Positions 39,580 to 47,789 of a stretch of DNA of 64,000 nt are shown in pieces. Made by a program: the position numbers and the translations under genes. Under the pieces are notes generated by a model that was given only the letters and a program-made list of their open reading frames with translations, ran no database searches and was not told the DNA's origin. The stretch lies in NCBI GenBank assembly GCA_030266365.1, contig JAJDHV010000003.1:1-64000 (forward strand). The letters are read 5' to 3'. The stretch's first letter is position 1, and each line of letters opens with the position of its first letter. Source of the DNA: Synergistaceae bacterium OttesenSCG-928-I11. Its GTDB lineage: Bacteria; Synergistota; Synergistia; Synergistales; Synergistaceae.

Positions 39580-39915
39580 TTACCAAGTGGCGGTCACGTC
39601 CTGGTTAAGTGTGATGTTTTTCGCACTGCCGGGTAACCCCATATAAGTGGCCTCTTCGCCCGCCTCGGTCACGATGGCGATGTCGAATTCCTGATACGAG
39701 CCGTCAACCTGGATGCGGAGGGTCTCACCGTGCTCAAGGATCTGGTTGCCGAGTACGTCCTCTTCCCAGTCTTCCGTTCCGCTGTCGGAGATGTAGAGTT
39801 CTTCGATCGTCACGCCCGTGTTGTTCTTGATCATAATGGTACCCGCAAATGCCACCGCCGCGAAGGAAAACACGAATACAAGCAGAGCTACCACAAAGAT
39901 ACAAATTTTCTTCAT
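39580..39915 (-). CDS. Small exported protein of unknown function
   Basis: 111 residues from ATG 39915, behind AAGGGGTG. A clear signal peptide, MKKICIFVVALLVFVFSFAA with cleavage near VAFA-GT. The mature part is a predicted beta-sandwich: MIKNNTGVTIEELYISDSGT, WEEDVLGNQILEHGETLRIQ. The pattern N-x-TG-x2-I-x2-LYIS...VLG...L-x2-G-x3-I recurs in small exported proteins of several phyla, sometimes misnamed argininosuccinate lyase; no function is established to my knowledge. The in-frame extension to 40020 lacks a binding site and runs into the neighbouring gene. Confidence 0.8.
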   Translation of the reverse strand: MKKICIFVVALLVFVFSFAAVAFAGTIMIKNNTGVTIEELYISDSGTEDWEEDVLGNQILEHGETLRIQVDGSYQEFDIAIVTEAGEEATYMGLPGSAKNITLNQDVTATW

Positions 39916-39967
39916 TTCAGAACACCCCTTAAATAATTGTTGGATTGGTTGGTTTTTGTCGAAGAGT

Positions 39968-40378
39968 TTATTTCCCTTCGAAAGAGTCAAGAATACCTTC
40001 CAGAGCAGGATCGGTTCCATAGAACATGATCAGCACGTATTCGCCATTCTCCGTCAGGAAAGCAGCTTCGATATCTTCGCCTTCGGTGCCTTTCAGACTG
40101 AACGAGTAAATATCATCCTCGTCTTTTTCCGGTTTCGATCCTTTTAAGCCATTTGCGAGGTTCTTGACGACATCCTCGGGTTTGGCGCCCTCAAGGGAAC
40201 CCATCGTGACTGAAACGCCGCTTTTTTTGTCTTGCGAATACAGGCTTACAGTAGCGCCCTCTTCTTGTGCGGTCCAACCGGTTGGCAGGTCGACCTTGAA
40301 TTTCTTGAATTCTTTGATCTCTGCGGAGGCGCATACCGCAAAAATCAACACCAAAAGCACAGCTAACAGTTTTTTCAT
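39968..40378 (-). CDS. Small exported protein sharing a domain with the adjacent protease
   Basis: 136 residues with signal peptide MKKLLAVLLVLIFAVCASA. The mature protein starts with FKKFKVDLPTGWTAQEEGAT and ends EYVLIMFYGTDPALEGILDS. This matches, segment by segment, the C-terminal 115 residues of the divergent protease gene (FSVRVPRGWSVLDEDD..., YAVLWETDD..., LAEIIDSIEEF), so both carry the same small domain. GGAGGGG precedes the ATG. Unknown function; an envelope ligand-binding or inhibitor-like domain is conceivable. Confidence 0.82.
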   Translation of the reverse strand: MKKLLAVLLVLIFAVCASAEIKEFKKFKVDLPTGWTAQEEGATVSLYSQDKKSGVSVTMGSLEGAKPEDVVKNLANGLKGSKPEKDEDDIYSFSLKGTEGEDIEAAFLTENGEYVLIMFYGTDPALEGILDSFEGK

Positions 40379-40512
40379 CGAACCCCTCCGTCTCTTCTAA
40401 TCCACGTTGTTTCTTTAAGACATCCACCACTCAATTCCCACGCACCACCCCCAGTGTGTAGGTTTTCGTTTCAAATCGGAGAGGCCCATAGCTAGCCCCT
40501 CAGCAGACAGTC

Positions 40513-40540
40513 AGTATAGCAAGACAATCTTGAAATGTAA
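40513..40540 (-). promoter_or_regulatory. Possible promoter for the exported-protein pair
   Basis: Minus strand TTACAT (40540-40535), 16-base spacer, TATACT (40518-40513). The 285-base gap between the divergent genes holds no other gene; the rest is AT-rich and otherwise unremarkable. Confidence 0.4.
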
Positions 40541-40664
40541 ATTGATTTGCCTTAGAATGACTCGAGGTTTTGCGGAATTTGTTTAGACCACCGTAAAAGA
40601 TTATTTTTTAGAATGCTTCTCGGTGTGCGATAAATTTTATTTCTCTCAATGGGGGTGCTTGGTG

Positions 40665-41966
40665 ATGATTGGTATGCGAAGACACGCGACAGGTTTGTTG
40701 GTATTTTGTTTACTCGTTCTTTTCCCGATGGCAGCCGGAGCGAATGTGCCGGCGAATTTCAACGAGAGTGCAAGGGTCGAATATAACGAGCGCAGGCGCG
40801 CGATTGCCTCCATGATGGAAGCGGCGACGGTTTGGATCGTCGCGGAAGATGAGAAATCCATATTCAACGGAACCGGTTTCATTGTGGCGGACGGCATCGT
40901 CATGACAAACGCGCACGTTGTCGATGAACTTGGAAAGGGGAGGCGCGTTTTCGTCGTAAACGAGAAAATCCCTCCGACAGAGGCGACGATCGTGGATATG
41001 GTGCACGACGAAAAAACCGATGAAACCGTAACGGGACGGGACTTCGCGCTGCTTCGCTTTTCTCCGCCGAAGGGCACCGCGCTCCCAGTGCTCTCGTTCA
41101 GCCTCGATGCGCAGCGGATGGACAGGGTGAGCGCGTGGGGTTACCCCGTAATGGTCACGCAGTTTGATGCCAGCACAAGAAATCTTCGAAAAGGGGATAC
41201 GAGCGGTCTGAAGCCAGCGCCTGTCGTTTATACGGAAGGTACGATCAGTTCGATCGTCAAGGACGAATATGGCGCTGCAATCATACACACGGCGGCAATT
41301 GCCGGCGGTAACAGCGGTGGGCCTCTCATCAACGGCAGGGGCGAGGTTGTTGGTATCAATACCTGGGGATATACGGAGGAGGACGAGGGGGCTTTCCTGA
41401 ACGTCTCACTTCCGGCGGACGAAATCGTTCGCTTCCTCCAGAAAAACAAGGTCGCGGCAAAACTTGCCCTCGGTCAGACGTTGGCGGCGAGTCCCTATCG
41501 TGAGCGCCCATCGCAGCCCACAAAACCGACCGGGAGACCGGCCGACAAGCCGGATGGCGGCGGCAGCATCACCGGTTTTTTGCAACCCCGGCAGGATGAC
41601 GACCGCAACAGGGATGTCGGCAGTTTTTCCGTGCGCGTTCCGCGAGGCTGGAGCGTCCTCGATGAAGACGATGACTATATTTTCCTAGGTGCCGACGACG
41701 ACAGCTCGGTGATCGAGATCATGATGGCGGACAACGATGGAATGAAACTCTCGCAGATTGCCCGGGAGTATTCGGAGGAGCTGGACGGAACGAAGCCGAA
41801 GTACGATGACGGCTTGTACGTCTTTGCCTATGAGGAGGCGAATGGCGAAGAGGCCTACGCCGTTCTGTGGGAAACGGACGACGATGGGCACGTCGCGCTC
41901 TTCCTTGCGGGCGACATCGAGAATCCCGTTTTGGCGGAGATCATCGACAGCATCGAAGAATTTTAA
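40665..41966 (+). CDS. Exported trypsin-like serine protease with extra C-terminal domain
   Basis: 433 residues from ATG 40665 (an ATG at 40674 and a GTG at 40623 are alternatives). Signal peptide ending near PMAAGA. A chymotrypsin/HtrA-type protease domain follows with His84 (VMTNAHVVDE), Asp126 (GRDFALLRF) and Ser217 (AGGNSGGPL). There is no PDZ domain. A Pro/Gly-rich linker (PSQPTKPTGRPADKPDGGG) leads to a roughly 115-residue domain (RVPRGWSVLDEDDDYIFLG to the end) that is paralogous to the small exported protein at 39968-40378. Likely periplasmic or envelope quality control. Confidence 0.87.
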   Translation: MIGMRRHATGLLVFCLLVLFPMAAGANVPANFNESARVEYNERRRAIASMMEAATVWIVAEDEKSIFNGTGFIVADGIVMTNAHVVDELGKGRRVFVVNEKIPPTEATIVDMVHDEKTDETVTGRDFALLRFSPPKGTALPVLSFSLDAQRMDRVSAWGYPVMVTQFDASTRNLRKGDTSGLKPAPVVYTEGTISSIVKDEYGAAIIHTAAIAGGNSGGPLINGRGEVVGINTWGYTEEDEGAFLNVSLPADEIVRFLQKNKVAAKLALGQTLAASPYRERPSQPTKPTGRPADKPDGGGSITGFLQPRQDDDRNRDVGSFSVRVPRGWSVLDEDDDYIFLGADDDSSVIEIMMADNDGMKLSQIAREYSEELDGTKPKYDDGLYVFAYEEANGEEAYAVLWETDDDGHVALFLAGDIENPVLAEIIDSIEEF

Positions 41967-41980
41967 GTTTCTGCACACAT

Positions 41981-42011
41981 AAAAAAAGCCGCGCGAACGC
42001 GCGGCTTTTTT
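41981..42011. terminator. Bidirectional terminator between protease and oadB
   Basis: AAAAAAAGCCGCGCG, loop AA, CGCGCGGCTTTTTT; A and T runs on both sides serve the convergent protease gene and oadB. Confidence 0.85.
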
Positions 42012-42041
42012 GTATGCTGTTGTTGCGGGTGAGGCTGATTT

Positions 42042-43151
42042 TTATCCCCCAAGGTAGGCGAGCAGGACGCCGCCTGCGAGGACGGAGCCGATCTGCCCGG
42101 CGACGTTTGCGCCGACGGCGTGCATGAGCAGGAAGTTGCCGGGATCGGCCTGTTGGCCGAGGCGCTGGGTGACGCGCGAAGCCATGGGGAAGGCGCTGAT
42201 GCCTGCCGCGCCGACCATCGGGTTGACCTTGCGGTCCGCGGGGAGGAAGAGGTTGAGGAGCTTGGCGGAGAAGACGCCGCCGATTGTGTCGAAGACGAAG
42301 GCAAACAGCCCCATGCTGATGATCATCAGCGTCGTCGTGTTGACGAATTTTTCACCGGTCATCGTCGCGGAGATCGAGAGCCCCAGGAGGATCGTCACGA
42401 TGTTGGCGAGCTCGTTCTGTGCGGCGTGCGCGAGGCGGTCCGTGACGCCGCTTACGCGAAGCAGGTTGCCGAACATCAGAAATCCGATCAGGGCGACAGA
42501 GGCGGGGGCGACGAGGCCCGCGAAGACGGTGACGACGATGGGGAACATGATCAGTTTGAAGCGCGTGACGGGGCGCTCGATGTACTTCATCCGCATCTTT
42601 CGCTCTTTTTGCGTTGTGATGAGCTTGATGACCGGAGGTTGGATCAGGGGTACGAGCGCCATGTAGGTGTACGCCGCGACCGAGATCGGCGCCAGGAGGT
42701 GTTCCGCGAAGCGGTTGGCGACGTAGATGGAGGTCGGGCCGTCCGCCGCGCCGATGATGCCAATGGAGGCCGCCTCGTAAATGTCGAAGCCGAGAAAGAG
42801 CGCGAGCCCCATGGTGATGAAAATGCCCGCCTGCGCCGTCAGGCCGAAGACGAACATCATGGGGTTCGAGATGAGCGGCGAGAAGTCGCACATTGCGCCA
42901 ATCGCGATGAAGATCAATAACGGGAAGAGTTCGTTCCGGATGCCCGCGTCGAAGAGCAGGGTGAGGGCTCCCTCGTGCCCGATCGCGGACGAGAGCGGCA
43001 GGTTCGCCAGGATTGTGCCGAAGCCCATGGCGAGCAGCAGGTTGGGCTCGAAGTCTTTGACGATGGCGAGGTACATCAGGGTCGCGCCGACGGCGATCAT
43101 GACGATTTGCTGCCATTGGAACGCTAAAATGCTCGAAAACAAAGTGACCAC
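42042..43151 (-). CDS. oadB: Sodium-pumping decarboxylase beta subunit (OadB type)
   Basis: Membrane subunit that couples decarboxylation of a carboxybiotin carrier to sodium export, 369 residues with about nine to eleven hydrophobic segments. Family motifs are MGFGTILANLP, IFIAIGAMCDFSPLISNP (the Asp of the Na+ site), GIIGAADGPTSIYV and AFPMASRVTQRLG. GTG start at 43151. It is divergent from the carboxyltransferase gene 161 bases away. It could belong to an oxaloacetate, methylmalonyl-CoA or glutaconyl-CoA decarboxylase; the carboxyltransferase next door favours oxaloacetate. Confidence 0.92.
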   Translation of the reverse strand: MVTLFSSILAFQWQQIVMIAVGATLMYLAIVKDFEPNLLLAMGFGTILANLPLSSAIGHEGALTLLFDAGIRNELFPLLIFIAIGAMCDFSPLISNPMMFVFGLTAQAGIFITMGLALFLGFDIYEAASIGIIGAADGPTSIYVANRFAEHLLAPISVAAYTYMALVPLIQPPVIKLITTQKERKMRMKYIERPVTRFKLIMFPIVVTVFAGLVAPASVALIGFLMFGNLLRVSGVTDRLAHAAQNELANIVTILLGLSISATMTGEKFVNTTTLMIISMGLFAFVFDTIGGVFSAKLLNLFLPADRKVNPMVGAAGISAFPMASRVTQRLGQQADPGNFLLMHAVGANVAGQIGSVLAGGVLLAYLGG

Positions 43152-43270
43152 GCCTTTCTGACAAGTGCGAATTTTATTTTGTGCGCTACACTTGCGCGCC
43201 GCATGATGATACCATATCGCTCGTCGATTGTTGCACCGCTTCTCGTTTGCGTTGTGCTATGATACGCGAA

Positions 43271-43299
43271 TTGACATGCTGCGATCCATCATATATAGG
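43271..43299 (+). promoter_or_regulatory. Possible promoter element upstream of oadA
   Basis: TTGACA at 43271-43276 with TATATA (15-base spacer) or TATAGG (17-base spacer). The -10 lies against the ribosome binding site AGGGAGGA (43297-43304), which makes it an awkward promoter for this gene; another may lie upstream. Confidence 0.25.
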
Positions 43300-43312
43300 G
43301 AGGAAAAGAAGG

Positions 43313-44797
43313 ATGGCAAATCCGAGCGAAAAACCAACGAAAAACACGGCGAAGGAACAACCGCGCGAAGCAGCCAAACCGCCTCGCGCCGAGAATAAAA
43401 ACCGCAAGGTCGGTATCACGGAGACGGGGCTTCGCGACGCGCACCAGTCGATCATGGCGACGCGTCTTCGCACGGAGGACATGCTGCCGATCTGCGAGGC
43501 GATGGACGAGGTCGGATACCACTCGCTCGAGATGTGGGGCGGCGCAACGTTCGACTCCGCCATGCGCTTTCTCGAGGAGGATCCCTGGGAGCGCCTCCGC
43601 GAGATCCGCAAGCGCGTCAAGAAGACGAAGCTTCAGATGCTCCTCCGCGGCCAGAATCTGGTCGGCTATCGCCACTACGCCGACGACGTCGTCCGCGAGT
43701 TCGTCAAGCGCGTCGTCGCGAACGGCATCGACATTGTCCGTATCTTCGACGCCCTGAACGACCTCCGCAACATGGAAATCGCGGCGGACCAGGTGAAGCG
43801 CGAGGGTGCGCACCTTCAGCTCTCCATCTCGTACACAATTTCGCCCGTTCACACACTCGAGCTCTTCGCGAAACAGGCGCGCGACATGGCGGATATGGGT
43901 GCGGACTCCATCTGCATCAAGGACATGGCGGGCCTCCTGACGCCGGTCGCCGCACGTTCGCTCGTCCAGGCAATCAAGACGAAGGTCGACCTTCCCATCC
44001 AGCTCCACAGCCACTACACGAGCGGACTCGCAGCCATGGCCTACCTCGACGGCCTCGAGGCGGGCGCGGACGTCTGCGACTGCGCCATCTCCCCCTTCGC
44101 GATGGGCACCAGCCAGCCCGCGACGGAGACCATGGTGGCAGCTCTCGCCGGTGGCCCGCTCGACACCGGCCTGTCACTCGAAAAACTTCTGCCGGTCGCC
44201 GAGCACTTCACGAAGCTCAAGGAAAAGTACAAGAACATCATCATGGGCGTCTCCGGTGTCGACATCAACATCCTGCTCTACCAGGTGCCGGGCGGCATGT
44301 ACTCGAATCTCCAGAGCCAGCTCAAGGAGGGCAACTCCCTGCACAAACTCAAGGACGTCCTCGAAGAGGTTCCGCGCGTCCGACAGGAGATGGGCTACCC
44401 GCCGCTTGTGACCCCGACGAGCCAGATCGTCGGCACGCAGGCTGCGATGAACGTCATGGTCGGCGAGCGCTGGAAGGTTATCCCGAAGGAGGTCAAGCAG
44501 TACTTCCTCGGCCATTACGGACGTACGCCCGCGCCGGTCGATGAGGCGATTCAGAAGAAGGTCATGGAGATGGAGGGCGAGACCCCGATCACGACTCGCC
44601 CCGGCGAGAAGATCGCACCCGAGATGGACAAACTCCGCGAGGAGGTCGGCGCATGGGCGACACAGCCGGAAGATATCCTCTCCTACGCCATGTTCCCGCA
44701 GGTCGCCAAAGACTTCCTGCCCAAGAAATTCGCCCGCGAGACCAAACAGAACGTCGGACTCGACGATCCGATCGCAGAGGGTTCGTACCCGGTGTAA
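43313..44797 (+). CDS. oadA: Oxaloacetate decarboxylase alpha / carboxyltransferase, without biotin domain
   Basis: 494 residues. TIM-barrel carboxyltransferase of the PycB/OadA family: VGITETGLRDAHQSIMATRL, EMWGGATFDSAMRFLEEDPW, LLRGQNLVGYRHYADDVV, ICIKDMAGLL (the Lys is probably the carbamylated metal ligand) and LPIQLHSHYTSG with the metal His pair. A Lys/Glu/Pro-rich N-terminal extension of about 30 residues is unusual. The protein ends soon after the conserved carboxylase domain, with no biotin attachment motif (MKM), so a separate biotin carrier is needed and is not encoded here. Confidence 0.9.
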   Translation: MANPSEKPTKNTAKEQPREAAKPPRAENKNRKVGITETGLRDAHQSIMATRLRTEDMLPICEAMDEVGYHSLEMWGGATFDSAMRFLEEDPWERLREIRKRVKKTKLQMLLRGQNLVGYRHYADDVVREFVKRVVANGIDIVRIFDALNDLRNMEIAADQVKREGAHLQLSISYTISPVHTLELFAKQARDMADMGADSICIKDMAGLLTPVAARSLVQAIKTKVDLPIQLHSHYTSGLAAMAYLDGLEAGADVCDCAISPFAMGTSQPATETMVAALAGGPLDTGLSLEKLLPVAEHFTKLKEKYKNIIMGVSGVDINILLYQVPGGMYSNLQSQLKEGNSLHKLKDVLEEVPRVRQEMGYPPLVTPTSQIVGTQAAMNVMVGERWKVIPKEVKQYFLGHYGRTPAPVDEAIQKKVMEMEGETPITTRPGEKIAPEMDKLREEVGAWATQPEDILSYAMFPQVAKDFLPKKFARETKQNVGLDDPIAEGSYPV

Positions 44798-44802
44798 GGA
44801 CA

Positions 44803-44998
44803 CAGGTCGCGTGGCTCTGCCCCGCACCCCGGAAGGGGTCGGCGACCCCTTCACCCCATTCATAAGACCAAATTAAAGGCCCGAGATTTTTTTGCCGCTC
44901 TGAGCGGCAAAAAAATCTCGGGCCTCTGTATTTTGATTTTATGATGGAGGTGCAGGAGGCGCTGCCTCCTGCCGGGTGCGGGCGGAGCCCGCGACCTG
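44803..44998. repeat. Large imperfect inverted repeat between convergent genes
   Basis: About 96-base arms centred on the terminator at 44901. Both arms read CAGGTCGCG, GGCTC(T/C)GCCC, GCACCC, a hairpin, CACC, TCATAA, CAAA, then the shared terminator GGCCCGAG. The second hairpin is AAGGGGTC-GGC-GACCCCTT in the left arm and GCAGGAGGC-AGC-GCCTCCTGC in the right, so paired bases changed together. A degenerate relative follows the glycyl radical enzyme gene (26668-26710). Confidence 0.8.
44878..44924. terminator. Perfect 47-base palindromic terminator
   Basis: GGCCCGAGATTTTTTTGCCGCT, loop CTG, and its exact complement. It lies between oadA (plus) and the deacylase gene (minus) and can form on either strand; it is the core of the larger inverted repeat. 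Confidence 0.85.
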
Positions 44999-45003
44999 CG
45001 CCT

Positions 45004-46377
45004 TTACTTTCGCTCGTAGAAGTCGCCGACCGGTTCCGGGGAGAATTTTCCGTCCCGAAGGGTGACCTTGCCGCCAACGACGACGAGTTCGAGTCCGGTC
45101 GGCGGTGCGAACGGCTCCTGAAATGTTGCGTTGTCGACGAACGTTTCGGGGTTGAAGACGATGACGTCGGCGATGGAACCTTTAGCGAGGCGTCCCGCGT
45201 TTTCAAGGCGGATGCGGTCGGCGGGCATCGTCGTCATTTTTGCGAGCGCGTCCTGCCAGGTGTAGCCGCGTTCGCGCAGGATGCGCAGCGCGCGGGGGAA
45301 GGTGCCGGCGATTCTGGGGTGTGCGCCGCCGCCCGTGTAGAGGGCGTCGCTTGCGACGATGCACTTGGGGTGGGCGAGGCAGTTTTCGACCTCTTCCTTG
45401 TCCATGACGTGTGCCACGATGAGGTCCATCGGCTCTTCGGTGCGCATTTTTGCGAGCGTCTCGAACGTGAGGCGTTGGCCTTTGAACTGGCCGGATACGG
45501 CTTCGAGGGCTTCGGGGCCTTTGCCTCGCCAGCGTTCGACAAAGCCGTCGTCGTAGACGGCCGATCCCGCCTTGGCGCAGAAGGCGTCGTAAGGGTAGCA
45601 GTCGAAGCAAACGTCGAGACCTTCTTTCATGGCGGCATCGATGACGTCCATGCAGGTTTGCGTGTTGTACATCGTCATGCTTCCGAGGTGCGAGACCTGG
45701 AGGCGGACGCCCGTCTCGCGGGCGAGGCGTATGACCTCCTCCACGGCCCGGACACAGCGGTCGTCGTCGTAGCGGATGTGGACGGTGATCAGCCGGTCGT
45801 CGAACGCCGCGACGACGCCCGCGAGCGCCTTGATTTCGTCGTACGTCGCGCCCGGCGCGTACTCGAGGCCGAGCGAGAGGCCCATGGCTCCGCCCGCGAG
45901 CGACTCGCGGAGCAGGGCCTTCATTTTTTCGACTTCCTCCGGCGTTGCCGGGGTGTAGCGATCTTTGTGGCCGATCTCCTCGCGCAGCATGCAGTTGCCG
46001 ACCATGTAGGAGAGATGGAGCCACGGTTTCGTGCGCTCGGCGCGGGATTTGAAGAAGTTCGGCCCGCTGCCGCAGTGTCCGGCAACGGCGGTGGTGACGC
46101 CCTGGCGGATCAGCGCCTGCTGGACGGTGTCCGGGTCGGCATAGTATTCGTCGTGAATGTGGCTGTCGACAAAGCCCGGCGTCACGTATAGGTCGGTTGC
46201 ATCGAAGACGAAATCCGCCTCGGCATCCGTGTCCGGTGGTAGAATCGAAAGAATTCTGCCGCCGGAAATCGCAACCGATGCGGGTTTCGGCGATGAGCCG
46301 TCCTTCATGCCGAAGAAAGTACCGCCTCGTATGAGGAGTTCTGCGCGCACCATCTTGGAACGGTCTTCGGCAGTCAT
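45004..46377 (-). CDS. N-acyl-D-amino-acid deacylase family amidohydrolase
   Basis: 457-residue metal-dependent amidohydrolase of the D-aminoacylase group. Metal ligands: HxH in GFVDSHIHDEYY, the Cys in VAGHCGSGP that bridges metal in D-aminoacylases, His in LITVHIRYD and in QVSHLGSM, and Asp in IVASDALYTGGG. The C-terminal beta domain RLAKGSIADVIVFNPETF is typical. Probably releases D-amino acids from N-acyl or cyclic precursors. Shares direction with the M20 peptidase 39 bases upstream, suggesting an operon. Confidence 0.88.
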   Translation of the reverse strand: MTAEDRSKMVRAELLIRGGTFFGMKDGSSPKPASVAISGGRILSILPPDTDAEADFVFDATDLYVTPGFVDSHIHDEYYADPDTVQQALIRQGVTTAVAGHCGSGPNFFKSRAERTKPWLHLSYMVGNCMLREEIGHKDRYTPATPEEVEKMKALLRESLAGGAMGLSLGLEYAPGATYDEIKALAGVVAAFDDRLITVHIRYDDDRCVRAVEEVIRLARETGVRLQVSHLGSMTMYNTQTCMDVIDAAMKEGLDVCFDCYPYDAFCAKAGSAVYDDGFVERWRGKGPEALEAVSGQFKGQRLTFETLAKMRTEEPMDLIVAHVMDKEEVENCLAHPKCIVASDALYTGGGAHPRIAGTFPRALRILRERGYTWQDALAKMTTMPADRIRLENAGRLAKGSIADVIVFNPETFVDNATFQEPFAPPTGLELVVVGGKVTLRDGKFSPEPVGDFYERK

Positions 46378-46416
46378 CGTATCGAGCCTCCTTTTGTTCT
46401 TGAGAATTTTTTTGCG

Positions 46417-47604
46417 TCAGCGTTTTTGTTCGATTGCGAGGTCCTCGGCCATCTTTCGACGGGATTCCGCATCCGTCAACACGATCAGCCCCATGCGGGC
46501 GATGGCCTTCGCGCCCTCTTCCACGCCTTTTCTTGCGTATCCTGGGTTCGCGGCGATTTCGGCGAACTCCTTCGTGTGAAGCGCCACTTTCTCGTCCGTG
46601 ATTGCGAGTCCCAGGTGCATCGTCGGGCACTTCCAGCTGACGTTGCCCGCGTCCGTGGAGCCGCCGAAGTAGGGGTCGCTCGAATAGGGGATTCCGAGTT
46701 CGTCCAGGATTTCCATCATCCGCCGCTCGACCTCCGGGTTGGGGAGGAGTTCGTAGAAGCTCGTCTGGTGATGGCGCCACGAGACCTCCGTTCCCGTCGC
46801 AAGCGCCGCGCCTCGGGCACAGTTGTATGCTTGCGCGAGCACGGATTCCAGATAATTTCGGCTTGGGGAGCGGAAATAAAAGGAAGCTTGCGCGAAATTC
46901 GGGACGATGTTCGGCGCTTCCCCTCCTTTCGTGATCACTCCGTGAATTCTCGTCTCCGGTCTCACATGCTGTCGCAGCATATCCAGCGCGTGATACATGA
47001 GTTGGAGGCCGTTTAGGGCGTTTTTGCCGTCCCAGGGCGCCGCTGCGGCGTGCGACGAGACGCCGGTAAAATCAAACTCCACCGGGATGATCGCGAGCGA
47101 CCGGTAGCGGGGTTTTGTCGTCTCGCTGGCGACGTGGACCATCATCGCGAAGTCGACGTCGTCGAAAACGCCCTTGTCCGCCATCTCCACCTTGGCCCCG
47201 TTCGTCTCCTCGGCGGGTGTGCCGACGATTCGAATCTCTCCTTTCACGTCATCGCCGATCGCGTCGGCCAGGGCGATGCCGCCCAAAAGGGAAATGACGC
47301 CGTTCAGGTTGTGTCCACACGCGTGGCCGATATCCGGGAGTGCGTCGTACTCCGCCATAAACGTCACGACCGGCCCGTCGCCGTTGCGCCGTGCGGCGTT
47401 GAAGGCGGTTGGCAGGCCGATATAGGGGTATTCGACGTTCCAGCCTCGCTCGGCGAGGGCTTCGACGAGCATTCGGCTCGTCTCGAATTCCTCTTCGCCA
47501 AGTTCGGGATGTTGGGCGATTCGAATCGCCAGATCGGTAAAAAATGGCAATTCTTCTCTGATTTTGGCATCGATTCTCTCTTTGTAACGGTCCGGATTGT
47601 TCAA
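46417..47604 (-). CDS. M20 family amidohydrolase (AbgB/IAA-amino-acid hydrolase type)
   Basis: 395-residue metallopeptidase of the M20D group. QHPELGEEEFETSRMLVEAL, FMAEYDALPDIGHACGHNLN, GTPAEETNGAKVEMADKGVF and GGSTDAGNVSWKCPTMHLGL match aminobenzoyl-glutamate hydrolase and related aminoacylases, with metal His and Glu residues intact. Acts on N-acyl amino acids or dipeptide-like amides. A promoter lies at 47649-47675. Confidence 0.88.
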   Translation of the reverse strand: MNNPDRYKERIDAKIREELPFFTDLAIRIAQHPELGEEEFETSRMLVEALAERGWNVEYPYIGLPTAFNAARRNGDGPVVTFMAEYDALPDIGHACGHNLNGVISLLGGIALADAIGDDVKGEIRIVGTPAEETNGAKVEMADKGVFDDVDFAMMVHVASETTKPRYRSLAIIPVEFDFTGVSSHAAAAPWDGKNALNGLQLMYHALDMLRQHVRPETRIHGVITKGGEAPNIVPNFAQASFYFRSPSRNYLESVLAQAYNCARGAALATGTEVSWRHHQTSFYELLPNPEVERRMMEILDELGIPYSSDPYFGGSTDAGNVSWKCPTMHLGLAITDEKVALHTKEFAEIAANPGYARKGVEEGAKAIARMGLIVLTDAESRRKMAEDLAIEQKR

Positions 47605-47648
47605 AACGGAGACCCCCCTTGGCTTGGTCTGATGTCTTTACCACGACC

Positions 47649-47675
47649 ATTATACCGCGTTTCGTTTTGCGGCAA
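47649..47675 (-). promoter_or_regulatory. Promoter of the amidohydrolase operon
   Basis: Minus strand TTGCCG (47675-47670), 15-base spacer, TATAAT (47654-47649). The M20 gene starts 45 bases past the -10. Confidence 0.55.
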
Positions 47676-47729
47676 TTCGGGAAATGTTGTTGAATGTCGG
47701 TGAAAGCGACTGACGGAAGATAATATTCA

Positions 47730-47779
47730 GGCCCGGGAACGACGCATGTACGCGCGCCCCCGGGCCTTTTTTCTTTTTT
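47730..47779 (+). terminator. GC-rich hairpin with T run on the plus strand
   Basis: GGCCCGGG (47730-47737) and CCCGGGCC (47759-47766) enclose a 21-base loop and are followed by TTTTTTCTTTTTT. The T run is on the plus strand, although the adjoining genes are all minus strand. In the minus direction an A run precedes the hairpin and only TGAATATT follows. Confidence 0.55.
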
Positions 47780-47789
47780 GATAGAGGGG

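Noticed and set aside
45203-46780. 525-codon second minus-strand frame within the deacylase and M20 genes
   Set aside because: Frame shadow: crosses from one real gene into another and is very Arg-rich.
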